Of a stretch of DNA of 29,369 nucleotides, positions 14,125 to 23,042 are shown one piece after another. The first letter of the stretch is position 1. Each line of letters starts with the position of its first letter. The DNA comes from an uncultured Bacteroidales bacterium. GTDB lineage: Bacteria > Bacteroidota > Bacteroidia > Bacteroidales > P3. The notes under the pieces are model-generated. The model saw only the letters and a program-made list of their open reading frames with translations. It was not told the DNA's origin and ran no database searches. Where the stretch lies: NCBI GenBank assembly GCA_937886715.1, contig CAKZZD010000049.1:1-29369 (forward strand), given 5' to 3'. The translations under genes and the position numbers were made by a program.

Positions 14125-15171
14125 CTAGCGCCGCTGCAAAGTGCGTAGACGCTTGAAAAGGTGCAGCAGCTGCGCGTCGGGCACAAAAGAAGACTGGATG
14201 ACGGGCGTCACGGCATTGGATTCGTCAATGTGGAAACGGCGCTTGGCATTGCCGGCAAAAACGCCAAGGCCCGTCGCGCCGTCGACCTCGACATTGCTGT
14301 AGGCCTGGCCCTGCTCGGCAAAGAAACTGGTCATGCTGTTCTGCGTGGCAACCGACAGCTGGTAGCGGAAACGCTCGCGCGTCATCGACTCCACGTCGAC
14401 AAAGTATTCATGCTTGAAAGGCTCCACCTCATTGGTGTCGACAAGTTGCATGATATACAGCTGTATGTTCGGACTCTGCCCGTCGATCAGACGGTCGAGG
14501 AACATGATGCGCGAATAAAGATAGCCGCCAAGGGGAATATAGGGGTTGACCTCGTTGGAGGTAATCTCCGGGTTATAGGGCACGAGGAAATAGGTGGTGT
14601 ATACCGTGTCAACAGTGTCGAGCATCTGCGTCCACTCGTTGAAACGGGCGCCACTGTCGCGCTCCTTGACAGCAATGCTGTAGTATTCGGCCATGTCGGG
14701 ATGGTCGGAAAGGGTGAAGCTGACCGTGAGAAAATTGAACGAAGGGCTCACAAAAGGCACCGCCACCATGCTGTCGACATCGGGAACAAGCGGCACATAG
14801 GTGTGTGCCTGCACACGATGGCCGGCGGCATCGATGCTGATGCTCAGGCTGTCGCCTTCCTGCAGGACATAAGGAAAGAAATAGTTGCAGCGCGACACCG
14901 AATCGGGGCGCAAGCGCTGTCCGTTGACATCGAGCACAATGTCGGCGCCGTCGACAGGATGGAAGTTGCTCGAATCAAGGAAAAAACGCGTATAGGAGAA
15001 ATTGACAAAGGCGCGCTGGCCGGCAGTGGGGATGGCGTTGAGCACCATCTGGCGATTAGCCGGTTCGTCAACCTCGAGCACCTTCTCGCATGCGACGGCC
15101 ATCAACGAGGCCACCGCCATGGCGAGGATCATGAATGGACGAAAGTATCTTCTCTTCATATTGGCATACAT
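14125..15171 (-). CDS. DUF4249-type outer-membrane lipoprotein
   Basis: A 348-aa lipoprotein with N-terminal KRRYFRPFMILAMAVAS, then the lipobox MAVAC (Cys28) and CEKVLEVDEPANRQMVLNA, a start typical of DUF4249 proteins. An early Ig-like beta domain carries the YFFPYVLQEGDS segment. DUF4249 proteins are usually encoded next to a TonB receptor and are thought to be its surface partner, but their ligand is unknown. The ATG at 15171 shares one base with the receptor's stop (TAATG), so translation is coupled; ATG 15159 is an alternative giving a shorter signal peptide. It is the last gene of the cluster and converges on ackA. Confidence 0.85.
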   Translation of the reverse strand: MYANMKRRYFRPFMILAMAVASLMAVACEKVLEVDEPANRQMVLNAIPTAGQRAFVNFSYTRFFLDSSNFHPVDGADIVLDVNGQRLRPDSVSRCNYFFPYVLQEGDSLSISIDAAGHRVQAHTYVPLVPDVDSMVAVPFVSPSFNFLTVSFTLSDHPDMAEYYSIAVKERDSGARFNEWTQMLDTVDTVYTTYFLVPYNPEITSNEVNPYIPLGGYLYSRIMFLDRLIDGQSPNIQLYIMQLVDTNEVEPFKHEYFVDVESMTRERFRYQLSVATQNSMTSFFAEQGQAYSNVEVDGATGLGVFAGNAKRRFHIDESNAVTPVIQSSFVPDAQLLHLFKRLRTLQRR

Positions 15172-17633
15172 TAAAAATAGAGGGTGTAGGCCACCGAGGG
15201 CAAAATCGGGAAAATGCTCAGCTGCATCAGGGCCGAGGAATAGCCGTTGTAAGGTGTGGTGGCGCTCTGGTACATCATATAGGGGTTCTGTCGGTTGTAG
15301 GCATTGTAGACACTCACATTGATGGTGCGGCGCGGCTTGAAGCGCTGCCCCTTGGCCTTGAACACGCGGTGAAAATTGGCGCCGAGGTCAAGGCGGTGAT
15401 AGTTGGGCATGCGGTAGTTGTTGCGGCCGTCGAAATAGGCCAGCGAACCTGTGCCCATGCCGTTGGCGTCGGCATTGTAGTCCTCCGGATCGTCGGAGGC
15501 TATCGGATAGCGCTGGGTGGCCAGCGTGGCCGTGTTGCCGGTGGAGAAAACCCATGTGGCGCTGACGTCGATGCGGGGATTGATCTTGTACGACAGCACT
15601 ATCGACAAGTCGTGGCGACGGTCGTACTTGGCCGGGAAAGGATTCCCGTTGTTGATCATCTGCCCCTCACGGTCAAACTGGTGCATGGTGCGGCTCCAGG
15701 TGTAGCCGATCCATCCAGTGAGGTTACCTATTTCGCGCTGCACCAGGAATTCGATGCCGTAGCTCCAGCCGCGGCCGGCATAGACGAGATCCTCCCACGA
15801 CTCGGACGACCCAAAGAAGGTGGCGCCGTCGCGGTACTCAATCAGATTGTTCATCTGCTTGTAGTAGGCTTCCACCGAGAAGTCGGCAATGCCCGACCGG
15901 CTGTAGAACACGCCTCCGGCCACCTGATGGCTCTCCATGGGCCTGATGCGGGCCGTCACCGGCACCCACAGGTCGGTGGGCAGGGTGATGCCGGTGGTGG
16001 ACAGCAGGTGCACATATTGCTTCATGTAGGCGTAGCCCAGCTTCACCGACCAGTCGTCGTTCAGCATCACACGTCCCGACAGGCGCGGCTGCAACGACGG
16101 ATAGAATTTGTCCTCCACATGGAAGCCGCTGAAATGCAGTCCGTAGTTGACTTTGACGGCCTCGCTGATCGACCAGTCGTCCTCCACAAATGCCGTCAAC
16201 TCGTTGGCCACGATCACGGCATTGAATATCTCGCTGTCCATCTGGAAAGCCCCGTTCATCTGGATCGAGTCGTAATAGTCCACGCTGCCGCGGGCCACCT
16301 CGGGCTGGAACCAGTGGCGGGTGACGTGGGCTCCGAACTTCACCAAATGCTCTGGCGTGGGCGTGTAGTCGAAGTCGACATTGGCGGTCATCTCGCGTAT
16401 GCCCGAACGGTAATCGCCCTTGATGCGCGAATCGATGCTGTCGCCACGGGCCGCCACCTTCTCGATCGACCCAACGATATTGTTCTGATACTGCGTGTAG
16501 GATGCCGAAACATTCATGAACAGCTTCGGCGTCAGCACATAGTTCCACCGCAGCGACCCGATCATGTTGCCCCACCGGTTCTGGAAACCCAGATACATAT
16601 CCTCGCCCAGCGAGGTGACGGTGCGTATCCTGCCGTAGACATTGTCGTCGCCCATATAGAAACTGCCGTACAGGCGACTCTTGTCGCTGAATTTGTGCGT
16701 CAGTTTGGCATTGAGATCGTAGAACCAGTAGCCGGCATTGAACTTGGCGTTGTTCACCACGTCGGGAGCCGGATCGTCATTGCCCAACTCATTGAACCAC
16801 ATGATGGTGGGTATCACGAGCAACTCGGCATACGTGCGCCGTGCCGAAATGCTGAAGGTGGTTTTTTCCTTCACAATCGGACCTTCAAGATTGATTTTGG
16901 CCGCGATAAGGCCTATCGACGCGTTGCCGTGCAACTCCTTGTCGTTGCCATTGTTCTGCGTCACATCGAGCACCGCACTCAGGCGACCGCCGAAACGTGC
17001 CGGGAACGAGCCCTTGTAGAGGGTCACATTCTTGACAGCATCGGTGTTGAACGCCGAGAAAAATCCGCCCAGGTGGCTCACATTGTAGAGCGGCACGCCA
17101 TCAAGCAGAAACAGGTTCTCGTCAGGACCCCCGCCCCGCACATACATGCCGCTATTGCCCTCGCTGCCACTCTGCACTCCGGGCATCAGCTGCAACGCCT
17201 TGATGATATCGGCCTCGCCGAAGAGCACCGGCACCGACTTGATCTTCTCCATCGTCATCTGCGTGGCACTCATCTGCGACGACCGCGTATCGCCGGTGCG
17301 CTCGGCCGTGATGGTCACCTCGTTGAGCTGTACACTCGGCACCAGCCGCACGTTGATCTCGCGGTTCGACGCCAGGGCAAAACGGAAAAACTGCGGCTCG
17401 TAGCCCACATACTGCACCTTGATGTCGACCGAATCCTTGCGCAACGTCAGCGAATAGTGGCCATAGGGATTGGAGACAGCGCCCTTGCCGCTGCGGGCAT
17501 CGACGACGGTGGCGCCGATAAGCGTCTCGCCGCTGCGGGCGTCGGTCACCGTGCCACTCACCGTGAAGTTCTGCCCCATCGCCATCCACGGCAACAGCAA
17601 CAGACACAATACCAATAATCTATTTCTCATCAT
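15171..17633 (-). CDS. TonB-dependent receptor with carboxypeptidase-regulatory-like N-terminal domain
   Basis: An 820-aa outer-membrane receptor. Residues 1-20 are a signal peptide (LLPWMAMG then Q). About 23-105 is a carboxypeptidase-regulatory-like domain (VSGTVTDARSGETLIGATV). The plug spans about 120-220, with LMPGVQSGSEGNSG and VRGGGPDENLFLLDG, and a 22-strand-type beta-barrel runs to the C-terminal YTLYF aromatic end. It imports a ligand too large for porins, using TonB/ExbBD energy. The partner is DUF4249 rather than SusD, so it is less clearly a glycan system, and the substrate is unknown. The start overlaps the folK end by 14 nt (11 nt if the second Met is used). Confidence 0.92.
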   Translation of the reverse strand: MMRNRLLVLCLLLLPWMAMGQNFTVSGTVTDARSGETLIGATVVDARSGKGAVSNPYGHYSLTLRKDSVDIKVQYVGYEPQFFRFALASNREINVRLVPSVQLNEVTITAERTGDTRSSQMSATQMTMEKIKSVPVLFGEADIIKALQLMPGVQSGSEGNSGMYVRGGGPDENLFLLDGVPLYNVSHLGGFFSAFNTDAVKNVTLYKGSFPARFGGRLSAVLDVTQNNGNDKELHGNASIGLIAAKINLEGPIVKEKTTFSISARRTYAELLVIPTIMWFNELGNDDPAPDVVNNAKFNAGYWFYDLNAKLTHKFSDKSRLYGSFYMGDDNVYGRIRTVTSLGEDMYLGFQNRWGNMIGSLRWNYVLTPKLFMNVSASYTQYQNNIVGSIEKVAARGDSIDSRIKGDYRSGIREMTANVDFDYTPTPEHLVKFGAHVTRHWFQPEVARGSVDYYDSIQMNGAFQMDSEIFNAVIVANELTAFVEDDWSISEAVKVNYGLHFSGFHVEDKFYPSLQPRLSGRVMLNDDWSVKLGYAYMKQYVHLLSTTGITLPTDLWVPVTARIRPMESHQVAGGVFYSRSGIADFSVEAYYKQMNNLIEYRDGATFFGSSESWEDLVYAGRGWSYGIEFLVQREIGNLTGWIGYTWSRTMHQFDREGQMINNGNPFPAKYDRRHDLSIVLSYKINPRIDVSATWVFSTGNTATLATQRYPIASDDPEDYNADANGMGTGSLAYFDGRNNYRMPNYHRLDLGANFHRVFKAKGQRFKPRRTINVSVYNAYNRQNPYMMYQSATTPYNGYSSALMQLSIFPILPSVAYTLYF

Positions 17634-18114
17634 CCTGTTTCAATCTGTCGAGCATCTCGCTCACCGTAAGTCCGGTCAGCGGATGCCTGTAGTGGGGCAT
17701 CACCTCATTCAGCGGCTCGAGCACAAAGCGCCTCAGGTGCATCCTCGGATGGGGCACCGTCAGTGTCGGGCTTTCGATCACCTCGTCGTTGAAGAAAATG
17801 ATGTCAATATCCATCGGGCGCGAATGGTAGAGCCGCAGCCCCGTTTCGGGCGAACGGCGCCGTCCCAGCTCCGCCTCGATGGCCAGTGCCTCGTCGAGCA
17901 CGGCCTGTGCATCCAGCTTCGTGTCGATCACCAAGGCGCGGTTGAGAAAGGGCTGCACCCTACCCTCTCCGAAGTTGCCCCACGGCAGCGTCTCGTATAC
18001 ACGCGACGCTGCCACAACGGGACCTATTCGCTCGGCAATCAGCGCCGTCGCCGCGTCGATCAACGCGCGGCGGTCGCCTTGGTTGCCGCCAATCAAAAGC
18101 GATACTCTGTTCAC
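17620..18114 (-). CDS. folK: 2-amino-4-hydroxy-6-hydroxymethyldihydropteridine pyrophosphokinase
   Basis: Transfers pyrophosphate from ATP to 6-hydroxymethyl-dihydropterin in folate synthesis. Family marks are SLLIGGNQGDR near the N-terminus, ETLPWG, the nucleotide and metal signature HSRPMDIDIIFF, and TVPHPRMHLRRFVLEPL. The frame opens at ATG 18153, but that would overlap glnA by 35 nt and add 13 residues. GTG 18114 gives the standard beginning (Met-Asn-Arg-Val-Ser) and a 164-aa protein starting 4 nt after the glnA stop, so I prefer it. The short junctions suggest cotranscription with glnA and the TonB receptor. Confidence 0.9.
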   Translation of the reverse strand: MNRVSLLIGGNQGDRRALIDAATALIAERIGPVVAASRVYETLPWGNFGEGRVQPFLNRALVIDTKLDAQAVLDEALAIEAELGRRRSPETGLRLYHSRPMDIDIIFFNDEVIESPTLTVPHPRMHLRRFVLEPLNEVMPHYRHPLTGLTVSEMLDRLKQDDEK

Positions 18115-18118
18115 TCGC

Positions 18119-19624
18119 TCAGCCGCAATGGATGAAACTCTCCACCAGCTCAAGCGTCTTTTGCGGATCGTTGCCGATATCGGCGCGCAAGGTGCGGTCG
18201 TTGAACGAACGCAGGCCCTTGATGATACCGTCGATCAGGGCAGGTGCAAAAATGCCGTCCTGCTCGTACACCGCACGGTCACGCTCCAGCAGGTCGGCGC
18301 TGGCGGCGCAACTGTCGGGCAACACATCCAGGCGGCTGAGCACCTCTTCATGCTCGAAGATGTTGACACTCACATAGCGGTCGCGGGCATACTGCACGGC
18401 GTTCTCCATTTCGAAACCGTGGCGAGCAGCCACCGTCATACCTGCCAGCAGCAGGTATATGTTGGCCGAGCCGTCGGGGGTGCGCAACTCGATGGTCTGC
18501 TTGTGACTGAAGTCCACCTCGGTGTTCTTCTCCAGCGGGTTGCAGTGGGCCATCATGTTGCCGCTGCCCTTGTTCCATCCCAGCGGCACACGCACCATGG
18601 CACTGCGGTTGCGATCGCCCCAGCAGATATTGGTGGGAGCCTCCTGATGAGGCACCAGACGGAAGTACGACGTCGGGTTGGTGTTGCCGAAAGCCGTCAG
18701 CGAGCCCGCCAGGCTCAAAATGCCGGCCATCGTGCGCAACGCCGTGTCGGTCAAACCGTCGGGGCCGACATACATATTCTTGCCATCCTTCGACACACGG
18801 GTGTGCACGTGCATGCCGCTGCCCGCCTTGCCGACAGTGATCTTCGGCGCAAACGTCACGGTGATGCCGTACTGGTAGGCCAGCGTACGCATCATCCATT
18901 TGGCAATCACCAGCTGGTCGGCAGCCGTTTCAAGGTTCGTGGGCAGGAACTCGATCTCGTTCTGCTCATACATCATGTCGCCCAGCGTGAAGTTGCCCAC
19001 CTCGCTGTGGCCATATTTGATCTCGCCGCCGGCAGCGGCAATCATGCGCATCGCATCGGTGCGGAAATGTTCAAACTTGCAGAACGGCGTCGACACATGA
19101 TAGCCGTGCTGGTCCTCGGGCAGATATTCATCCTCCTTAGGGGCGATGACGTAGTATTCCAGTTCGCCCATCACCTCAAACTCCATGCCGCCCGTAGCCT
19201 CGCGGAAAGCACGCGCCGCCTTGGCCAGGGTGTATTCCGGAGCCATGGCAAACGGTTCGCCGTCCTTGGTGTAGAAACTGCACAGCAGGTCCAGCGTCGG
19301 CACCTCGGCAAACGGGTCGAGGAATGCCGTGCGGAAACGCGGGATGACATACAGGTCGCTGTTGCCCGCCTCAATGTAAGGGAACAGGGAACTGCCGTCC
19401 ACGCGCTCGCCGCTGGTCAGCACCTCGTCGGCATGCTCCATACTCTGGATCACAAAGTTGAGCGTATGCAAACGACCGTCGTCGGCCATATAGCGGAAGT
19501 TGATCATCTCTATCTGGAACTCCTCGATGACCTTGAGGATATCTGCCTTGGTGAACTCCTTCATGGGTTTTCCCAGGAAGGTCACCAATTGGTTGGGGTT
19601 GAACTTAAGTTGCTCTTGAGTCAT
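18119..19624 (-). CDS. glnA: Glutamine synthetase (type I-like)
   Basis: A 501-aa glutamine synthetase: glutamate + ammonia + ATP to glutamine. The N-terminal beta-grasp part (FRYMADDGRLH, then GERVDGSS) precedes the catalytic domain with GELEYYV, GSGMHVHT, NPTSYFRLVP and NRSAMVRVPL, giving the usual metal and ATP ligands. Length fits the approximately 500-aa GSI-like group rather than the longer GSIII common in Bacteroides. No consensus promoter is obvious upstream, so control by an alternative sigma factor or a nitrogen regulator is possible. It leads the glnA-folK-TonB-DUF4249 run. Confidence 0.94.
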   Translation of the reverse strand: MTQEQLKFNPNQLVTFLGKPMKEFTKADILKVIEEFQIEMINFRYMADDGRLHTLNFVIQSMEHADEVLTSGERVDGSSLFPYIEAGNSDLYVIPRFRTAFLDPFAEVPTLDLLCSFYTKDGEPFAMAPEYTLAKAARAFREATGGMEFEVMGELEYYVIAPKEDEYLPEDQHGYHVSTPFCKFEHFRTDAMRMIAAAGGEIKYGHSEVGNFTLGDMMYEQNEIEFLPTNLETAADQLVIAKWMMRTLAYQYGITVTFAPKITVGKAGSGMHVHTRVSKDGKNMYVGPDGLTDTALRTMAGILSLAGSLTAFGNTNPTSYFRLVPHQEAPTNICWGDRNRSAMVRVPLGWNKGSGNMMAHCNPLEKNTEVDFSHKQTIELRTPDGSANIYLLLAGMTVAARHGFEMENAVQYARDRYVSVNIFEHEEVLSRLDVLPDSCAASADLLERDRAVYEQDGIFAPALIDGIIKGLRSFNDRTLRADIGNDPQKTLELVESFIHCG

Positions 19625-19787
19625 ATTATTTATTGTTAAAAGGTTTTAGTATAACGCCCCGCCGCTGCTTTTATTATATCCCCCTAAAGAAAAAAAATAG
19701 CCAACGAAGCGAGGCCTACATGCAGTGCGGACCACCCCCTCTGACGGGCCGCATCCCATTGTTGTCGACCGCACTCACAACCCGCTG

Positions 19788-19877
19788 TCCCTCAATACCT
19801 TCTCCATACCAACTCCTACCCAACTCCTACCATGGTAGGAGTTGGTAGGGAGATGATAAGGAGAAGATAGGTGGAAA
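19788..19877. repeat. Inverted 11-nt repeat array with a different unit
   Basis: A perfect 26-nt palindrome (19820-19845, centre CCATGG) is embedded in 11-nt units. Rightward: GGTAGGAGTTG (19834), GTAGGGAGATG (19845), ATAAGGAGAAG (19856), ATAGGTGGAAA (19867). Leftward on the minus strand: GGTAGGAGTTG (19831), GGTAGGAGTTG (19820), GTATGGAGAAG (19809), GTATTGAGGGA (19798). This is the same architecture as the GTCGTACAACA elements but with an unrelated unit. It sits in the 422-nt gap between divergent glnA and the metallopeptidase gene; apart from a weak promoter-like site, I see nothing else in that gap. Confidence 0.8.
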
Positions 19878-19971
19878 CCAGGCAGTTGCACCGATACAAA
19901 TGCGTTGCGGCACACGCCCGCACCAAGGTGGAAAAATGATTTTTCGGGAAACACACGTCGCAAGAACAAAA

Positions 19972-19979
19972 TAGTTTTC
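19972..19979 (+). promoter_or_regulatory. Possible -7 box of the metallopeptidase operon
   Basis: TAGTTTTC differs from TAnnTTTG at the last base and would give a leader of about 60 nt to ATG 20047. No -33 box is evident, so this is tentative. Confidence 0.3.
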
Positions 19980-20046
19980 CACCGGCACAATAAAAAAGCG
20001 TCACGGGCGTTAAAAATAGCATTAATCATAAAAAAGACTCAACAAC

Positions 20047-20895
20047 ATGAAGCTTTCAGGCAGAAGACTAAGCACAAACGTAGAAGACCGCCGCGGCAAC
20101 GGCGGCAAAGTGGCCGGCCTCAGCATCGGCGGCGTGATCATCGCAGGCATATTGGCACTGCTCCTGGGCGGCAATCCGGGCGATGTGATCCAGCAACTTG
20201 GCTCGCAGACCGCCACCACCGGCGAATACACCCCCACCGAACAGGAGGAACAACTGAAGACCTTCGCGCTGCAAGTGCTGGCAAGCACCGAGGACGTGTG
20301 GACGGAAGAGTTCAAACGCATGGGCCGCACCTACACTCCCCCAAAACTGGTACTGTTCCACGGCAGTGTGCAGAGCGCCTGCGGCGGTGCCACATCGTCG
20401 TCGGGTCCGTTCTATTGTTCAGCCGACCAGTGCGTGTACCTTGACCTCGACTTTTTCAACGAGATGCCCAAATCGCTTGGCGCGGGCGGCGACTTTGCGT
20501 ATGCCTATGTGGTGGCCCACGAGGTGGGACACCATGTGCAGAACCTGCTCGGCACCCTTGGACAGGCCCACCAGCAGATGGCCCGCGTGTCGGAAGCCGA
20601 GAAGAACCGCATCAGCGTGCGTATCGAATTGCAGGCCGACTTCTACGCCGGCGTATGGGGCTACCACGAGAACGCCATGTTCGGCTCGCTGGAAGACGGC
20701 GACCTGGAGGAGGCCATCAATGCCGCCCAAAAGATCGGCGACGACTATCTTCAGAAACAGGCCCGTGGCTACAGCACCCCGGAAAGCTTCACACACGGCA
20801 CCTCGGCCCAGCGCATCAAGTGGCTCAAGAAGGGTCTGACATCGGGACGCATAGCCGACGGCGACACCTTCTCGCCCAACTACAACTCGCTCTGA
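20047..20895 (+). CDS. Neutral zinc metallopeptidase (YpfJ/PF04228 family), membrane-anchored
   Basis: A 282-aa protein with a cytoplasmic N-terminus beginning MKLSGRRLSTNVEDRRG, as in YpfJ-type proteins. One transmembrane helix spans about 22-43 (GGVIIAGILALLLGG), followed by an extracytoplasmic zinc peptidase domain. The HExxH motif is HEVGHH (H158, E159, H162), and the later ELQADFYAGVWGY supplies the third ligand region. Family substrates are unknown. It is followed after 101 nt by a lipoprotein and then the CCA-adding enzyme on the same strand. Confidence 0.88.
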   Translation: MKLSGRRLSTNVEDRRGNGGKVAGLSIGGVIIAGILALLLGGNPGDVIQQLGSQTATTGEYTPTEQEEQLKTFALQVLASTEDVWTEEFKRMGRTYTPPKLVLFHGSVQSACGGATSSSGPFYCSADQCVYLDLDFFNEMPKSLGAGGDFAYAYVVAHEVGHHVQNLLGTLGQAHQQMARVSEAEKNRISVRIELQADFYAGVWGYHENAMFGSLEDGDLEEAINAAQKIGDDYLQKQARGYSTPESFTHGTSAQRIKWLKKGLTSGRIADGDTFSPNYNSL

Positions 20896-20950
20896 CCCGG
20901 GACGCGCCACAGGTGCGACGGCGGCGCAAACAGGTTCCGCCTGAGGGTTT

Positions 20951-20971
20951 GTGCCGGAAAGTCCGGCACAT
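20951..20971. repeat. 9-bp perfect hairpin between metallopeptidase and lipoprotein genes
   Basis: TGTGCCGGA (20951-20959) and TCCGGCACA (20963-20971) pair around a 3-nt loop. No T-run follows, so it is more likely an mRNA-processing or stability hairpin, or a weak Rho-dependent stop, than an intrinsic terminator. Confidence 0.5.
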
Positions 20972-20996
20972 TGAAAACAACGACAACTGATCAAGA

Positions 20997-21533
20997 ATGA
21001 CCAAGAAACACTTTGCAGCAATCGCGATTGCGGCCGCACTGCTGGCCGTGGGATGCCGCGAAAAGACACAGGAATTCAAGGCCGAAGACGGCTCGGTGAC
21101 AGCCACATGCCGCATCGACAACAAGACCGGCATCGGCCACGACTGGAAAATCACAGGTGCCGACGGTCGCGAGGTGGTGGAGAACTACGACTCGATGCGA
21201 GTGGTGGAAGTGAGCGAGATGGGGCACCCGATGACCGTGTGCTACCACCGCGGACAAGAGCAGATATGGCTGCAATACTACACCACAATGGCCCTGCGCA
21301 GCAAAGGCACCTCGGTGAACGGAGTGCGCGAAGGCGAGTGGGTCTACTACTATGCCAATGGCAACATGCAGGCCAAATGCCGCTTTGAAGGTGGCAAGGA
21401 AGAGGGCGAATATGTGGTGTTCCGCGAAAACGGCGTGCCCTACTACCGCGGCCAGTACCACCAGGGCGTGAGAACAGGCGAATGGGAGGTGTACGACCAG
21501 AACGGCGAATTGGTGGAGCGCAAAACCTATTGA
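20997..21533 (+). CDS. Lipoprotein with MORN-like repeats
   Basis: A 178-aa protein with a lipoprotein signal: the hydrophobic AAIAIAAALLAVGC ends at Cys20. The C-terminal half contains MORN-type repeats of the form GEWVYYYANGNMQA, EGEYVVFRENGVPYYRG and TGEWEVYDQNGELVE, as in the YwqK family. Proteins of this repeat type are often annotated as antitoxin-like, but no toxin lies beside it, so I would not assign that role. The next gene starts 2 nt after its stop. Confidence 0.8.
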   Translation: MTKKHFAAIAIAAALLAVGCREKTQEFKAEDGSVTATCRIDNKTGIGHDWKITGADGREVVENYDSMRVVEVSEMGHPMTVCYHRGQEQIWLQYYTTMALRSKGTSVNGVREGEWVYYYANGNMQAKCRFEGGKEEGEYVVFRENGVPYYRGQYHQGVRTGEWEVYDQNGELVERKTY

Positions 21534-21535
21534 GT

Positions 21536-22993
21536 ATGGATGTCGACCTCGGGCTTGAAATCTACCACACAATCGGCGCTGCTGCCGACCGCATAGGTGT
21601 CGATGCCTACGCCGTTGGCGGCGTGGTGCGCGATCATTTCCTGCAGCGGCACTGCACCGACATCGATGTGGTGTGCGTGGGCAAGGAAACCGGGGGCGAC
21701 GTCAGCATAGGCATTGAACTGGCCAAGGCTGTGGCAACAGCCGTCGGACAAGGGGGCAAAGAGCCCAAGGTGGCCGTGTTCAAGAACTTCGGCACAGCCT
21801 CGTTCGCCACACGCGACGGACTGCAATTGGAATTCGTGGGAGCCCGGAAAGAGAGCTACTCGCACGAAAGCCGCAAACCTGCCGTCGAGAACGGCACCCT
21901 GCAGGACGACCAGAATCGGCGCGACTTCACCGTCAACGCAATGGCGGTGTGCCTGAATGCCGGACGCTTCGGAGAACTGGTGGATCCTTTTGGGGGCATC
22001 CATGACCTGAACGAGGGCATTTTGCGCACGCCGCTGGAGCCCAACATCACCTTCAGCGACGACCCGCTGCGCATGATGCGGGCGGTGCGTTTTGCCAGCC
22101 AACTGGGCTTCCGCATCGACGACGCCACATTCCAGGCCATTACGGACAATGCCAAAAGGATCGGCATCGTGTCGTCAGAAAGGATCACCACCGAGCTCAA
22201 CAAGATCATGCTCTCGCCCCGACCATCGATCGGCCTGAAACTGATGATGCGGTGCGGTCTGATGACAATAGTGCTGCCCGAAGTGGCGATGCTGCAGGGT
22301 GTGGAAACAATCGACGGACGCGGACACAAAGACAACTTCTACCACACGATGGAGGTGGTGGACCACGTGGCCGAGAGCGACATGTCGGGCAACCTGTGGC
22401 TGCGTTGGGCAGCGCTGCTGCACGACATCGGCAAGCCCCACGTGAAGAAATACAGCGACAAACAAGGATGGACTTTCCACGGCCACGAAGCCAAAGGCAG
22501 CCACATGGTGAAACGCATTTTCCGTAGGCTAAGGCTGCCTTTGGGCGGCGAGATGAAATATGTCGAGAAGCTGGTCATGCTGCACATGCGTCCCATCATA
22601 CTGGCGGAGGACGAGGTGACAGATTCGGCAGTCAGACGGCTTCTTTTCGAGGCTGGCGACGACATTGACGACCTGATGCTACTGTGCAATGCCGACATCA
22701 CGTCGAAGAACCCAGACAAAGTGCGGCGCCACCGGTCGAACTTTGAGCTCGTCAAGCGCAAGCTGGTGGAGCTCGAGGAGCGTGACCGAATACGCAACTT
22801 TCAACCGCCCGTCAACGGACAGGACATCATGGACACCTTCGGCATTGGCCCTTGTCGCGAGATAGGCATCATCAAAGATGCCATCAAGGACGCCATACTC
22901 GACGGCAAGATTCCCAACGACCGCGACGCAGCATGGCAGATGATGCTCAAGATGGCAGAAGAGCTGGATTTGAAAAAAGTGACTGCAGATTGA
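21536..22993 (+). CDS. cca: CCA-adding tRNA nucleotidyltransferase with HD domain
   Basis: A 485-aa class II nucleotidyltransferase that adds or repairs the 3' CCA of tRNAs. Seen are GGVVRD (28-33), the metal-binding D42/D44 in TDIDVV, RRDFTVNAMA (128-137), the DPLRMMRAVRFASQLGF tRNA-binding region (176-192), and a C-terminal HD phosphohydrolase domain with H270 and H296-D297 (LLHDIGKP). The start at 21536 lies 2 nt after the lipoprotein stop and gives the usual short N-terminus. A poly(A) polymerase cannot be excluded from sequence alone, but the absence of a PAP-type basic extension favours CCA addition. Confidence 0.88.
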   Translation: MDVDLGLEIYHTIGAAADRIGVDAYAVGGVVRDHFLQRHCTDIDVVCVGKETGGDVSIGIELAKAVATAVGQGGKEPKVAVFKNFGTASFATRDGLQLEFVGARKESYSHESRKPAVENGTLQDDQNRRDFTVNAMAVCLNAGRFGELVDPFGGIHDLNEGILRTPLEPNITFSDDPLRMMRAVRFASQLGFRIDDATFQAITDNAKRIGIVSSERITTELNKIMLSPRPSIGLKLMMRCGLMTIVLPEVAMLQGVETIDGRGHKDNFYHTMEVVDHVAESDMSGNLWLRWAALLHDIGKPHVKKYSDKQGWTFHGHEAKGSHMVKRIFRRLRLPLGGEMKYVEKLVMLHMRPIILAEDEVTDSAVRRLLFEAGDDIDDLMLLCNADITSKNPDKVRRHRSNFELVKRKLVELEERDRIRNFQPPVNGQDIMDTFGIGPCREIGIIKDAIKDAILDGKIPNDRDAAWQMMLKMAEELDLKKVTAD

Positions 22994-23004
22994 TTATTTT
23001 TTTG

Positions 23005-23012
23005 TAACTTTG
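23005..23012 (+). promoter_or_regulatory. -7 box of the crotonase-hydroxybutyryl-CoA dehydrogenase operon
   Basis: TAACTTTG at 23005-23012, directly after the cca stop, matches the consensus and gives a leader of about 25 nt to ATG 23043. The -33 box is not clear. Confidence 0.65.
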
Positions 23013-23042
23013 CATCCCGAATAAAGAAACAACAAACACGAT

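Noticed and set aside
15135..17618. An 827-codon open frame on the plus strand opposite the TonB receptor
   Set aside because: It is the antisense of a clearly real receptor gene, lacks a signal or known domain, and its length follows from the GC-rich third positions of the receptor codons.
20997..21533. Antitoxin of a toxin-antitoxin pair
   Set aside because: MORN-like YwqK-type repeats are sometimes labelled so, but the neighbours are a metallopeptidase and a CCA-adding enzyme, and the protein is a lipoprotein.
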